Source: Warburgia ugandensis (taxonomy: Eukaryota > Streptophyta > Magnoliopsida > Canellales > Canellaceae). Taken from it: DNA of 64,000 nt. Within the stretch, counting starts at the first letter, position 1. Each line of letters opens with the position of its first letter. Location of the stretch: positions 72,645,495 through 72,709,494 of the forward strand of contig CP141127.1 in NCBI GenBank assembly GCA_035236585.1, read 5' to 3'. Made by a program: the position numbers and the translations under genes. The notes beneath the pieces were generated by a model. The model was given only the letters and a program-made list of their open reading frames with translations. It ran no database searches and was not told the origin of the DNA. Shown piece by piece: positions 24,680 through 36,922 of this stretch.

Positions 24680-26344
24680 TTATAATAGTTGAGCCATCTC
24701 CATTTCATGGCTGGATGATGTCAATTCCTTGTTAAGTGCATTCAACATCCTGTAAACTTCTTGTGATTGGGAATGTGATTTGTCATCAACAAGAAATCTA
24801 TGGACAATACCATTAATTTCAATAAAACTGCAACCAGGTACTGTTACCACTCCCCTCTCCTTCATCATCCTCCTTACTTTCACCACACCTTCCCACCTTC
24901 CCATTGTAGCATACATGTTTGCAAGAAGAACATACCTGCCACCATGTTGCGGCTCTAACTCAATAAGATGTTTCCCAACTCTCTCCCCCAACTCCCCATA
25001 GCCATGCATATGACACCCGTTAAGCAAAGCCCCCCATATGATCCCATCAGGTTTCATTGGCATACTGCTAATCAATAGCTCCGCTTCTGCAATTCGCCCT
25101 GCTCGCCCCAGTAGATCAACCATACACCCGTAGTGTTCAATTGTAGCAGAGATGCCATAAACCTTAGTCATGAGCTCAAAATACTTCCACCCTTTATCTA
25201 TGAAACCTCCATGATTGCAAGCAGTCAACACCCCAACAAATGTAACCTCATTCGGCTTAGTTCCACTCTGCTCCATCTGCGTGAAAACCTCAATTGCCAA
25301 ATGGCTATGACCATTAGTGGCTAGACCTACTATCATTGCACTCCAAGCCATTACATCTTTGATAGGCATCTTATCAAAAGCTTTTGTTGCACTCTCTATT
25401 AACCCGCACTTTGCGTAGAAGTCAACTAAGGCAGTCCCTAGCTCGAGCCCGTACAAAAGCCAATTTTCATCGATAGAGGAGTGAATCCATTTCCCTTCTT
25501 CAGAAGCACCTAAACTAGCACAAGCATTTAAAACACTCACCAACAGAGACAGATTAGGCTTGACATTCGCATAAAGCTTAAAATCTTTGAACAATTCAAT
25601 TGCTTCGTGGAAAAACTCGTTCTTTACATACCCAGAGATCATGGCACTCCAAGAAACATCATTCTTCTCAGGCATCACATTGAACAACTTACGAGCATCT
25701 TCAACAAGTCCATGATTACACAACCCACTAATAAGACTTGTCCAAGAGACAATGTTTCTGTTAGGACTTCTATCAAACACTTGACAGGCTAGCTCTATAC
25801 TCCCACACTTGCAATACATTGTAATCAAAGAGCTTACAACATAGACATCAGTGTCGTGCCCAAATTTCAGAATCAGGGCATGAATTTGGGAGAGAGAGAA
25901 TAGATCGTCGCAGGCCTTGATTGCAAAAGGAAAGGTATGCATGTTCGGTTCAACTCCTTGAGTTCTCATTTGGGCGAAAATTAGAAGACCCTTGTTGGGT
26001 TCGGAGATTTTCCAGCAGCCTTTGATCATGATATTCCAGTTAAAGATGGTTGGCGTTTCAATCCGGTAGAAAACACGGCGTGCGTACTCCATGTTTCCAT
26101 TTTCTGAAACAGCACAAAACGCGAGGATTCGGCTTGTGATGTAGGTGTATCGAATGATACCGACGGTGATCATTTGGGCCTGAACTTCCTTCAGTTGTTT
26201 CATGTTTCGACATTGTTCTAATAACGAGAGAAGGGAGTAGTGTGGAGGGGAAGAGAATGGGAATTTGATGTTTTGTTTTGGGTACGAACGATGATGAAGA
26301 AATCGATTGGACAGAAGAGTTATTATGGAAAACCTGCTACTCAT
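24680..26344 (-). CDS. PLS-class PPR protein, E+ type, organellar RNA editing factor
   Basis: A single uninterrupted frame of 554 residues, intronless as is usual for the family. The N-terminus is Ser/Arg/His-rich and lacks acidic residues for the first 40 residues, as in a mitochondrial or plastid transit peptide. From about residue 40 to 445 there are tandem P, L and S repeats, such as NIVSWTSLISGLCNHG, NDVSWSAMISGYVKN and DVMAWSAMIVGLATNG. E1 (GALLNGCHMHG..., about 445), E2 (about 480-510, PGCSFIEI) and an E+ stretch (NGIVHRFLVDDKSHSQS, about 511) follow. The C-terminal DYW deaminase domain is absent, so such proteins normally recruit a DYW partner in trans for C-to-U editing. The target site and ortholog cannot be told from the sequence. 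One repeat near KACDDLFSLSQIH is shorter than usual. Confidence 0.93.
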   Translation of the reverse strand: MSSRFSIITLLSNRFLHHRSYPKQNIKFPFSSPPHYSLLSLLEQCRNMKQLKEVQAQMITVGIIRYTYITSRILAFCAVSENGNMEYARRVFYRIETPTIFNWNIMIKGCWKISEPNKGLLIFAQMRTQGVEPNMHTFPFAIKACDDLFSLSQIHALILKFGHDTDVYVVSSLITMYCKCGSIELACQVFDRSPNRNIVSWTSLISGLCNHGLVEDARKLFNVMPEKNDVSWSAMISGYVKNEFFHEAIELFKDFKLYANVKPNLSLLVSVLNACASLGASEEGKWIHSSIDENWLLYGLELGTALVDFYAKCGLIESATKAFDKMPIKDVMAWSAMIVGLATNGHSHLAIEVFTQMEQSGTKPNEVTFVGVLTACNHGGFIDKGWKYFELMTKVYGISATIEHYGCMVDLLGRAGRIAEAELLISSMPMKPDGIIWGALLNGCHMHGYGELGERVGKHLIELEPQHGGRYVLLANMYATMGRWEGVVKVRRMMKERGVVTVPGCSFIEINGIVHRFLVDDKSHSQSQEVYRMLNALNKELTSSSHEMEMAQLL

Positions 26345-26373
26345 GCCAATGGCGGAGATAATTGAATTTGGCA

Positions 26374-26400
26374 GGATGGGATGGGATGGGATGGGATGGG
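26374..26400. repeat. (GGATG)5 pentanucleotide repeat upstream of the PPR start
   Basis: Five perfect units plus two bases, beginning 30 bases from the PPR start codon, so in its leader or core promoter. On the coding strand it reads CATCC repeats. Confidence 0.95.
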
Positions 26401-27429
26401 GACGGAAGAATGCTTGTTTCTCGCTGGATATTACGTGGAACTAAATGCTAGATCAAAGCGCTAAGATCATTATCTGATCTTGGAATAAAATACATCTAAA
26501 GTCAAACAAATTGGACGAACAATGTAGGAGTGCTTTGACAAGGTGCTTACCATCACTTTGATTTAGCATTTCTCTTATTTGTGAGCTTCGCTCAACATAG
26601 AATTTCTTGGGCACTAAAAACAGTGTGTAATATTATCCATGGATGGTGCATAATCCAAATTCCGACCAGCAAGTTTTAGCTTTTAATAGCTTTTTAGCAA
26701 ATTACAGTATTTTCCTTTCTTCTTTCATGTTCCTAACTTTTAATAATTCAATCAATAGCAAATGGGTTGTTTAGCACGAATTAACAGTTCATGGGTTAAT
26801 TTGTTCATAGATAGTAAATTCTTTCTTGGCTATTTCCTCTTAAAACATAGATAAAACTATTAAGAACAAACAACCTATTCGAGGCTATTTTATCTTGTTT
26901 GAATAATTATATGTAAGGAATTTTGCATATAAAAAAAGATACATGATTCATATTTTAACGTTTATACCCTAATTTACCAATTAATTTAAAAAGGCCTTTG
27001 ATTTCTTAGGTCTTGCACGCAAAAATGCTCACCCGATACTGTGTTCCTACGTGGTACTTATATGTGCCCTTGATAGGCTGATTTAGCATTTGACTTGGTG
27101 ATGTATTATTTTACTATTAAAATAAGAAGAAAAAATCACTTGATAATTTCATCTACTATTTGTGGATAATCTTATTTGTGAACATGATTCATCTACATAC
27201 CCTAACATCAAAGCATTAATGCGGATCTTCTTCATCCATACTTTCATCTAAGATCATCTTGCTACTATGGACCCACCTCTAAAGAGTAAACCTAAACTAT
27301 TGATATGCATACAAATATTACATACATATCTCCATATTTAGAAGGTTTTAGCCTCAAAAGTTCTATAATTATTACTAATTAGGGTCAATTCTACCATTTT
27401 GTAGGTCCTGAGTATAAATAAAAATATAT
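26401..27429. other. AT-rich intergenic DNA
   Basis: No gene or transposon end is recognised. This probably contains the PPR promoter and the boundary of the retrotransposon block. Confidence 0.45.
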
Positions 27430-30400
27430 AAAAAAGTATCAATTTTACCCCTAAAAGAGCAACTTTGGAAATCAATCTACATTATGGGTTACATATGCCA
27501 TAAATAAAGTCTTGGAAGTTCAAACTTGTCATTAGTTGTCAACATTGAAGTCAGAGAGGCTAGAAACCCTATGTACAGCTCCAACTTAAATGAGGGTAAA
27601 GAGGTCACAATTTTTACATTTATATACATTTCACCACCTTAAGAAGCTTATGAAAGAAGTTTAATTCACATACAACGGAATCATATACAATGAAAGCATC
27701 TTACAAATAAAAGAAGAATGAAACTCACATGAACACTTTTTACTTTTTTTCTCTTTTCTACTCAACCAAAGGGAAAAGAATCAACCAATGATTGAAAGCC
27801 TTATCCATAACATATTGAAGCACACTTGATCCACTTGAAGCATATGAAGATCTCTAAAGAATCAAGGCCATTCATCCTAAGACTATCCAATTCAACCGTG
27901 GAGAGAAGATGGAGTTTAAAGAAGATTTACATGGCATAAAGGGATCCCATCCATCCAAGCAAAGGTAAGTATGATCCAAGGGCTAGAATTGAAGTCAAAT
28001 TCAAAAACACACACACACACACACAAAATTTGGAAATCACCCCCCCTTAGGACACTTTCTAATTATGAAAATCCTTAAATTCCCCCACCAACTTTCTATT
28101 TCTTTCACTTTTCTTCCCACAAATTTCCTTTCCTACTCATTCCTTATCTGTCCATTCTTTTCTCCTACTTTTTCACCCCTCTTTCCTATTATGAAAATCA
28201 TGCCTCCCCCTCCAATAGACACTTTCCTATTTGATTTCACTTCCTCTCTTCACTCTTAAATTCTCTCCGTTTCTAATTCTTTCCTTTCCTTTCCTAATTC
28301 ATTCCTTTCTTGCCTTAGACTTTCCTTACCTTTTTCTTTTCCTTCCCATCTTATTCCCTTCCATCTCCATCCCACTAACCCTTGAATTCCATAGGCCCCC
28401 CATCAAGCCATTGGTTTAAAATCGAATTAAGTGACTTGATCTCAACATAGTTGCACACATCTTTCATCTAACTTAGATTTACATGCATACTTCCTTTTGT
28501 AGTTTTCCCTTAGTTTTGTATGTTAGTTGCTTATTTTTCCTTCCTTATATTTAATGTTTAGCATAGTAAATCCTTTCATCATAGAATAGCTTAGATGCAT
28601 ACCATGTTTTCCTTCCAATTAAATAAGCCTTCCATGCATATAACTATAGGTTTTTCTATGCATTCCACAAAATTTTGGTCGATGCGTCTTTTCTCTCTCT
28701 TATACATAGCTTATTTTGTAGAATAACTTAGTTGCATCCATGTTTGATTTGCATATTAGTTTTGTTTCTTTCATTTGGGTTTTACTTTGTAGATCTAAGG
28801 TGTAGTATAACTTTTCATTTAGTTTCTTTTATTTCCACGTTTTAAACACTTTGCTATTTTAGAAGTACAATAGTTTCCATGCTTAGATCTTAGATTTTCT
28901 TGCTTTTTATTTTTAGAAACTTCTAATTTGCTTTCAATCATCTTAGGAATGTTTTAAGATTAGTTTAGAACCATTTTTGAAAGTAGTTGCATGGTAAATC
29001 TTTAGACCTAGTAATTTCTTAGCTTAGAAGTAGTACTTACCTAATTTAGAATACCATGTTTGACTTTCTATTTTCCTTTACTTACTTTGTAGGATTAGTT
29101 TAAAACACCATGCATGATAGTTCATTAGATTTAGAAAACATTTTTAATTTAGAAAGTCATGTATATCATTATAGTTTCATGCATATCAGTTACATATAGT
29201 GTATGCATCCCCCTTCGCTAAAATAGAATCACATGCACACACTCATACATAGTCGCATGTATGGATCCTTCCATGCTAGATTTGCATTCATCTCACATTA
29301 TTCCATCTTCCATTCTCACTTTTCTATACTAACACAATCTTTTCGTGTTTTCTTATCTTTTCACTTTCTATTTTCATGCTTCACACACCCACTTTCAAAA
29401 TTTAGATTTCATACATAATCATTGTTGGTTGGTCGATACATCATTCCTCTTTCTCTCTTCAAATTTAATTTTTTTGGAGTTGGACTAGAGAAAAGGAAAG
29501 GACTCTTAGAAATAAGGTGACTTTCTAATTTCTTAATTAAAGGTTGAGGAAACATGCAATCCATACATAAAGCCACCAAGGTTCCTAACTAAGGGCATCG
29601 TATTGAATGGTAGGGATACACCATGTACTTATTTCTTACTTCATCTCCTAAGGCTATGAATTTGTGAGCCTAAGACAAGGGCCACTATCTCCACTTTGTT
29701 TTTTTTTCCTTCTATTTCATGTTTAAGGTAGGAAGCCTCTTCTATGGTTCAACCTTTCTTAAAGATGAATGACATTTTTAACCTCCATTTTCTCTAAACT
29801 CCTTGAAGTAGACCTCTTTTTAAGTTTTTTGACTCAGGAAAAATGTAGTAACCCTTTCCTTTTTCCTATTCCATCATAATATTCTTTCTTTCTTGGGTGG
29901 TGATTGTTTAGGAAAGGTGTTAATGCTCCTCTTTTCTTGGTTGCCTTAGTATTTCATTCCTAAGGATCTTTGGATAGGATTTGTTGGGTTTGTAGCATGT
30001 CAAGTTAAGGAGATGAAAAAAGCTTGGTGGTAACTTAGTGCATTTTGGGTTGAAGAGAAGTGTACAAGATTCTATTGATTGACACAATATGTGGGCCCTA
30101 TTTGAAGGACCTTTTATTTACTAGCTTTCTTTTCTTTGCTTATGCAACAATTCCATTAGTGAAAGAGTTCTTTTTCTTTTTCTTAGTTACTTTGTTTTCT
30201 TAGTTAATTCCTAGCTAGTTGTAGTTTTAGATAGTTTTCTTAATGCTTAGTTAGTGGTAACTTTTGAAAGTTTCCTTAACTTTTAGTTAGTTGTAGATTT
30301 AGAAATTTTCTTGCTTTATTTAGATAGTGCTAGTTTACTTAATTGTAATTAGGTTTACTTTCTTAGTTGTTTAAATTGGATGTTTCCTTTTTAGACAGTT

Positions 30401-30613
30401 GTTTCCTCTTGAATTAATTGCTTTCCTCCTTACTTTTCTTGTCTTTAGTTTCAGTTCAAAATTGTTCTCCTTTTTAATGCTTAGCTAGGTTAAAGTAAGA
30501 TGACTTAAAGTTTAATTAACTGTGTTTATCAAGAAGTCTTTGTGAGATCAACTCATATTTGTTGATTCTATACTCTACTAGAGCCATGCACTTGCGGCAA
30601 TATTTAGGAGACA
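27430..30613 (+). mobile_element. degenerate LTR of element D
   Basis: The right end is supported. A U5-like motif (TTTGTGAGATCAAC, then ATGCACTTGCGG) matches the ends of the A and B LTRs in this window, and a degenerate PBS follows at once. The left end is guessed from a block (AGTATCAATTTTACCCC) like the start of the B LTR. The first third is pyrimidine-rich on this strand, as in the sense strands of the A and B LTRs. No coding sequence is seen inside. Confidence 0.45.
28007..28024. repeat. (AC)9 microsatellite
   Basis: Perfect AC run at the edge of the pyrimidine-rich part of the D LTR. Confidence 0.9.
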
Positions 30614-30622
30614 TTAAGTTTT

Positions 30623-30638
30623 TGGCACTTGCCAGGGT
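30623..30638 (+). other. degenerate primer binding site of element D
   Basis: TTTTTGGCACTTGCCAGGG resembles the tRNA-Asp-type PBS used by many plant Tat/Athila-like elements, with several changes. After it, from 30640 to about 30925, is unassigned internal sequence. Confidence 0.5.
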
Positions 30639-32489
30639 TTTCCAATTAAATTTTAATTACATTTGCGTTGTGATACTTCCTATCTCTTATATGCAAGAAT
30701 TTGGACGTGAATAAAGCTTTGGAGAAAGACCTTAGGATAATTTATTTTTTTATTTGAGTGAATTATATTGAGGATAAAGTTGTGCTTTTTTATGCGTTTC
30801 ATTCATTTAAAAATTAAGGATTATAATAAGACAAGTCAAGGGTAGGCCATCCTTACTTGGAAGAGAAGTTGCCTATACATAGACCCACCCTTATATGAGA
30901 AGACTATTTCTAGAACCTCACTATGTGTAATAATCCTAATTTTTGTAAATAGATTGAGAAAATCAATAAAGTTTGAGTTTTTAGAAATTCTGAGCTGGAA
31001 TATTAGGTTATTGGAAATTCTATTTTTTTAGATATTAAACCATGATTTAAAGCTTAGACATTATGAATGTACTCAAAAAATTGATTGAAATGACACTAAG
31101 TACATTCAATTCCAAGTTAAAATGAAAAATCCCTAATTTTCTCTAATTTTATGAATATAAGGGTAAAATGGTAATTTTACCCATAACCAAGATCTAAGAC
31201 TTTAATATTCAGAAAGTAATCCAAAATATGATTCCAATGCCATTAAGTATGCTCCATTTAGAGTTTGGAAGAACAAAACGGATTTTTCTTCATAAAAGGG
31301 CAAAATTGTCCTTTCACACCTCCATAGGGCCCACAAATGAATCCAATGGCCAGAAAGCATGTAATGAGTGGAACAAATAGTGGAGAAGCAAGTGGTAGTG
31401 GAGGATCAAATGTTAATTTAATAGTCAAAATAATTAAAACATAATTATTATAAGTAATTACGAAAAATTCAAAAACATCTATAAATATACCCCAAATAAT
31501 CCTCCAAAAATGTTTATAAAATTACCATGAAATTATCTTGCTTCTCCTGAAAAACAAGATCCAAACTCATTCCTAAATTTCCAAAAATCTCTCTCTTTCA
31601 CTTGGAACAAGAGACCTAAATTCAATTGGGCACTCTATATCAAATCAAATATCACAAATCCAACCATTCATATTTTCCTAGACTACCTTATCTACAAAAC
31701 GACAAACTAAATTTCAAGATTCAACGGTGCAATCAACAGAAACTAACAAAACAATTGGTTATCGATCGATCCTATCATCAAGTGGATATTTCTTTTAAAT
31801 TGGGCTATAAAAACTATATTTTTCTCCAATCAAGTAAGTGGAAACTCTTCTCAAATTTATTTAATGTTAGTTTATATAATTTTTACTTTTTTGAAATTAA
31901 GTTTAGGTTAAAAACTATAAAAATCAAGTTAGGGTGAGAACCCTTCAATTCTTTATCATGGAGGGGTCAGATGTAAAATTTGAGTGGTCCAATCAATCCA
32001 AAAGGGTCCAAAACCCCTACAGGGGAATTATAAAGAAATTTTTATCAAGTTATGAGCCCTTGATTGAAGAAGAATTGATTGGACGGTCCAAAACAGATTG
32101 TCTGATCTTCTTTACAAGATCGGGCTCTCGAGATGGTGCACAAAAATGAGCCCTACGGGAGCTTCTCCACGCATGCGCTTTGTGTGCGACATTACCCTAA
32201 CGGAATGATTGCGCTACAGCGTAGGTCCCGGGGAGCGCATTACCGCGTGCATCCCGGTGACGGGAGCGCGGAGACTGATCTGCCCGACTTAATCAGGACC
32301 ATTCGTTCTGCTAGGTTTAGATCAAATCTGGACCCTCGGAACAACTGTGAATTTCAAAGTTCAATTACAAAGTCATTTGAACTCCAAATTAAAATCAGAA
32401 AGAAGCTATGGAAATCTTTTAATGTCTATTTTCTTCTGAAATCATAAAATGGATAAAAATATTCAAGAAACTTTTTGCTTTTAGGAATT

Positions 32490-33175
32490 AAGCTTCTAAT
32501 TTTCATTATCTTCAAGATTTGAGATGATTAAGATCTTAGGGATCAAATTCAATGATGATATAATGTTGAAATAAAGTAATATCCATGATTTATTTTGACA
32601 GATCTAACATAAATTGAGGAATCTACCCTTTATGGTAGAAATAACCTAAAAATACAAAGGGACCCACTTGATCAGTGAGATGACGCATGATTAGACACTT
32701 GGGATGGATGGAATGAATGGGATTATGATGGAATCCAATGAGATTATGGATTAAATGTGACAAAAATAAATGGATATGATCTTTAGACCTTAATGAAGTA
32801 AAAGCCCTAAATGTAATTAAAACCCTTGATCTAAGCTTTTAATTTTCATTATCTTCAAGATTTGAGATGATTAAGATCTTAGGGATCAAATTCAATGATG
32901 ATATAATGTTGAAATAAAGTAATATCTATGATTTATTTTGACAGATCTAACATAAATTGAGGAATCTACCCTTTATGGTAGAAATAACCTAAAAATACAG
33001 AGGGACCCACTTGATCAATGAGATGAAGCATGATTAGACACTTGGGATGGATAGAATGAATGGGATTATGATGGAATCCAATGAGATTATGGATTAAATG
33101 TGACAAAAATAAATGGATATGATCTTTAGACCTTAATGAAGTAAAAGCCCTAAATGTAATTAAAACCCTTGATCT
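32490..33175 (+). repeat. 343-bp tandem duplication inside the E LTR
   Basis: Two adjacent copies, 32490-32832 and 32833-33175, differ at about seven positions by eye, so roughly 98% identical. They are much more alike than the general decay of the region, so the duplication is recent or gene-converted. Confidence 0.95.
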
Positions 33176-33731
33176 AAAGGAAAAGATCTAAAATCTAATG
33201 GTTGGATCATAAGTAAAAGTTTTTAATAATCTTAATCTAATTAGTTTGCTTGTCTTTTATTTGATAATAGAATTGTAAATGTGATTTATGTTATAAATTA
33301 GGAAGAATAATACTGTAATTCTTAAAATTTAGCATGGTATGCCTTATATGTTATTAGATTGTTATAATAGGTTGGTAATTTAATTATCTTAGGGTCATGT
33401 TAGTTTGAAATTAAGATTTTAGCATGATTTCATTAGGTTACTAGTAAAATTTCATGTATTTCATAACTTAGGATCATGCTAGTTTAAGTATAGTTTTATT
33501 TCATTAGGTTAAGTTACATTCATAGGAAGCATGTTAGTATAAATAGTTTCTAAATTTACATTGGATTTATGCTTTAAAATTTATGATTTATTTATTGTCA
33601 AATTTTATTAGTAGATTCAAATGTTAAGTAGTTGTTAAGATATAATGAGCATAAATCATAAAAAATGTAAACTAATGGAATATAGAGATTTATGGACAAT
33701 TAAGATGAGTGAATGGCTTTGACTTAATATT

Positions 33732-34037
33732 AGTAAGGGCTATAGTTAGTAGGACAATATAAGGATTATCAAATCCTTGGCCCAAACTAGGAGAATAATA
33801 AATCCCATGAATGACATTTTAAATGTTCATGAATTTAATTAAAATCAATTAGAAAGAGTACTTAGGGTTAAAATGCTCATAGGAACCTTATGAAAGGTTG
33901 AGCTAAGGTCACTCTAGTGAATATTGAACATGGTGGTTAATGAGGTTCTCTAATAGAGCCTCGCTCTTCCCTACCTTCCATTAATGTTTGTGAGGTCTAA
34001 ACGCCTCCTTACATGAGGATTGAAGTAACTACTTTGT
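33732..34037 (+). repeat. leader module, copy 1 (inside E LTR)
   Basis: Starts AGTAAGGGC and ends TAACTACTTTG. Shared blocks include CCTTGGCCCA, AAAATCAATTAGAA, GAGGTCTAAACGCCTCCTTA and TCACTCTAGT. The same order of blocks is found at 36352, 40126 and, reversed, at 63555-63864. Confidence 0.8.
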
Positions 34038-34261
34038 GTTTAGTCATTCAGCTAGTAAGCCTTAGTCAATTGAAAATAAGAGTTGTTTAGACTGAGGATG
34101 AAATAAGCCATCTTCAACCAGAAAAAGATTAACTGGTTGAATAATAATAATAAGAGCATAAAAGGTTAGTAAATTATCTAATCCTAATAAAAATTGTAAG
34201 TAAGACAATGATGATCAAACAAGATCCATAGGATCTTGAATCCCCTACCAAGCATAGGTCG

Positions 34262-34301
34262 CTGAGATATTGTAAATGTTTGAATGTTTACAATATCTCA
34301 G
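34262..34301. repeat. 15-bp perfect inverted repeat
   Basis: CTGAGATATTGTAAA and its exact complement are separated by 10 bases. It lies about 430 bases before the end of the E LTR. Confidence 0.95.
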
Positions 34302-34728
34302 ATACAGAGAAAGAGAGTTAGGAGCTCAAGATTGAAGAAGACTTGGGAGAATAATCATCAGGGTATACCCCTTGAAGACATGTATTTTGTTTTTTTTGCC
34401 AGTATTGTATTGTAATGAGAGTTTCATTGTATGGTGAGCTTTGAGTTTTGGATTATGTAATTTGAACAAGTATTGTAATGGATTTGGGCTGTACTGTGAG
34501 CTACTGGATGGATTTTGGAATTTAATTAAAGTATATTCCTTCAATGGAATTTTATCTTGTACAAAAATTTTGCCTATGTTATGTATGAAGTGATGACTTG
34601 GGTTTTTCAAAACAAGTTCTAAAGAAAAGAATTTTTGCTACTTTGTTTTGCAAAATTTTTTTACTACTAAGGGCCCTGCCTTTGAAAAATGTATTATAAA
34701 ATGTGTTACAAAAACCTGGGTCATCACA

Positions 34729-34925
34729 GTTAGTGTTAGAGCCATTCATCCAATTACAGTACAGTACAAATATGTCTAAAGGAGAGATGATAATCGAATT
34801 TTAGATTAAGATAGAAATAGTTGTATAGAATACTGATAGAAATTTTGGTTTATGAGTAGATGCCACCAAAGAGAGTCATAAGTGAGACAACTCAAAATAC
34901 TCCAGGGCACCCTAAGGTACATGGG
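34729..34925 (+). pseudogene. PBS and truncated gag start of element E
   Basis: Directly after the LTR, TTAGTGTTAGAGCC (34730) is a decayed form of the TGGTATCAGAGCC initiator-Met PBS seen intact at 44122. An ATG at 34860 starts a short frame, MPPKRVISETTQ, like the N-terminus of a chromovirus gag. Similarity is lost by about 34925, shortly before the minus-strand LTR F. No other part of E was found in the window. Confidence 0.6.
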
Positions 34926-34987
34926 TCCCATGAGTGTCCCATACACTTGTATAAATAGATCATGAGTACTCATATCACTCCTCTAAG

Positions 34988-36262
34988 TGTCGTCACACCC
35001 AGGTATGCAACAATATCTCCATGCTCATCATGCAAGCATATGAAACAAGAGTATGGATCGTCATGCCGCAGTGGCAACCCTCCAGGGTCTCAACCACCGC
35101 CGCTCCCCATCGACACCATAATGGGAGACTTAATGTCTGTCCCCATGGAAAGGCTCGGACCAGTAGTGTGGACTATCTATGTTACCAAACCCCTACCGAA
35201 AGCCATTTGTGGGTAGGTGTTTATCATATCACAATCACATCACAAATCTCAGAGGGTGGGTGGCAGGCCCTACTCCCTCCTAGCATGACATCCATCGGGC
35301 GAGAGCACTTATCATAAAACACAAAACACAAAAATCACGTATCTAAAAAACCAGGAGCACTCGTGGCTTGCAATCCCCAAGGCACGCGCCTCATCTTAGG
35401 GTTAACCTCTCAAAGGACCTGCCACCAAGCCTCCACTGTCCTTTCTCATGAAAACCCATTAGTTTCAGCAATGCAATAAAGAAAGAAAATTTCTAATTAT
35501 GCATAAATACGGAGTATCAATCTCATGAAATCATCGATCAATACGATTCTAACGGATGTTTCGGATCATTAATCGGGCTTATATAACCTCATTAATTGCA
35601 AATTTTGTGTTTTAGGTAAATTGGACTGTCCAGATTAATTTTCTATATTTCAATAGGGCTGTTCATCACTATTCCCAAGATGCATCTGTGTCCTGGTCGA
35701 GCTTTGACCATCCCACACGTGTAGCACATGCACATTAGGCCGCCCAGATTGCGTGTCCTAGAGACGCATTCTAGATTGCCGAAAAATCGATATTTCAGAT
35801 GTTAGGGTTTGAGGATTTGAAAACCCTGGTTGCCAAAAAATTGATATTTCAGATGTTAGGGTTTGAGGAAAAAAATACGATGGAAAGGACGATGAGGGGA
35901 GAAGATTTGAGGGAGAGAGAGAGAGTGCGATGTGATGAGGAGGGGAGGTTTTCCCTTTTTCAATGCCACCCACTGACCTTCTTCTCTGGTGGAGTTGCTG
36001 TCGAGAATGGAGGAGGTAGGAGGGGGTAGAAGGGCGGGTGTAATTATCAAAATGACCCCCTTTGATTTGGGTCCTCTCCTATTTACAATTTTGCCCCTTG
36101 ACTTCAAACGCACGTATCTTCCTCATATGAAGTCCGTTTTGGGTATTCTTTATCTAGTTGGATTTCTATCGACACGTACTTTCTAGTTTTTGGGCTTTAG
36201 AACTAATCTATATATATATAATTTTTAATTTAATTTATTATTTAAAAATTGAGGATATTATA
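34988..36262 (-). mobile_element. minus-strand chromovirus LTR fragment F
   Basis: On the minus strand it starts TATAATATCCTCAATTTTT at 36262, a decayed TGTAAT start. It has a block ACCCAAAACGGACTTCATAT, like the solo LTR at 59575-62265, a CpG-containing middle, and ends CCTGGGTGTGACGACA at 34988. It is half the length of its relatives and I saw no target duplication (CTAAG versus GATTT), so it is an internally deleted or rearranged remnant. Confidence 0.5.
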
Positions 36263-36922
36263 GATTTATAGCTTTTCTTATATAAATAGAACACATTTGT
36301 ACCTTTAAGATACTTATATGTTGATTGAACTATGTGAGGTTGCTTAATGTTAGTAAGGGCACTCAACTCATAAGATCAAGAGTGGATTTCATCACTACAC
36401 CTTGGTCTACCTAGGTTAAACAGTACCTGACGCACCCTAGCTTTTTAACTTTTAATTTAAACTCAATCTAGAAGAGACCTTAGCAACCTTTCGAGCTCAT
36501 AAGAACCTTATGGAAGGAAGCATCCTATTGCCACTCTAGTGGCCCCTTTCTAATCAATTGCACTGGTACTTAAACTACTAGCTCTGCTAGTACATTCAAT
36601 GACTCAGATGAACTACTGCTGACTGAGAAGGATATGAAGTGGTCGATTAAGATTGAGATCTAACTGGTATGAAGTAGGTTAATCTAAAAGAGAGGAGAGC
36701 TACCTAGGGTTAGAAATAATCTAAAAGCTTCTCCCATAAAGAAATTTAAGAAAATAAGCCTTTCAAATTGTTGTTAGAGTTAGAATATTTGTTGTCCTTG
36801 TTTGCTTATTTGTTTCCACATTTAGGTTGCATATTCTAGTTTAGGCCTTCCCTAGACTAGAGAATTTTTTAAACAAAAGAGTCTTTCTTTGTATGCAGCA
36901 ACTTAGTTTTGTTATATATAAA
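36263..36922 (+). mobile_element. leader fragment of a B-like element (C)
   Basis: Contains copy 2 of the leader module (36352 to about 36700). Flanks also match the leader of element B in order: TTATATGTTGAT before it and CATTTAGGTTGCAT (about 36818) after it. No LTR or coding part of C is present; element A begins where it ends. Confidence 0.6.
36352..36700 (+). repeat. leader module, copy 2 (fragment C)
   Basis: Shares AGTAAGGGCAC, GGATTTCATCACTAC, AGAAGAGACCTTAG and CACTCTAGTGGC with the copies in A, B and E, in the same order. The 3' third has diverged. Confidence 0.75.

Larger units (their letters stand above)
30926..34728 (+). mobile_element. 5' LTR of chromovirus-like element E
   Basis: It begins TGTAATAATCCTAATTTTTG, close to the start of the Tekay-like LTR at 41614, and ends CCTGGGTCATCACA, like the end of that LTR. 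A degenerate initiator-Met PBS follows. It contains a TATA-like CTATAAAAAC (31805), a CpG-rich patch at about 32110-32330, a 343-bp tandem duplication and a ~306-bp module shared with the leaders of elements A, B and C. That module is foreign to the other chromovirus LTRs here and probably arrived separately. At about 3.8 kb it is longer than its relatives (about 2.5-2.7 kb). Confidence 0.65.
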
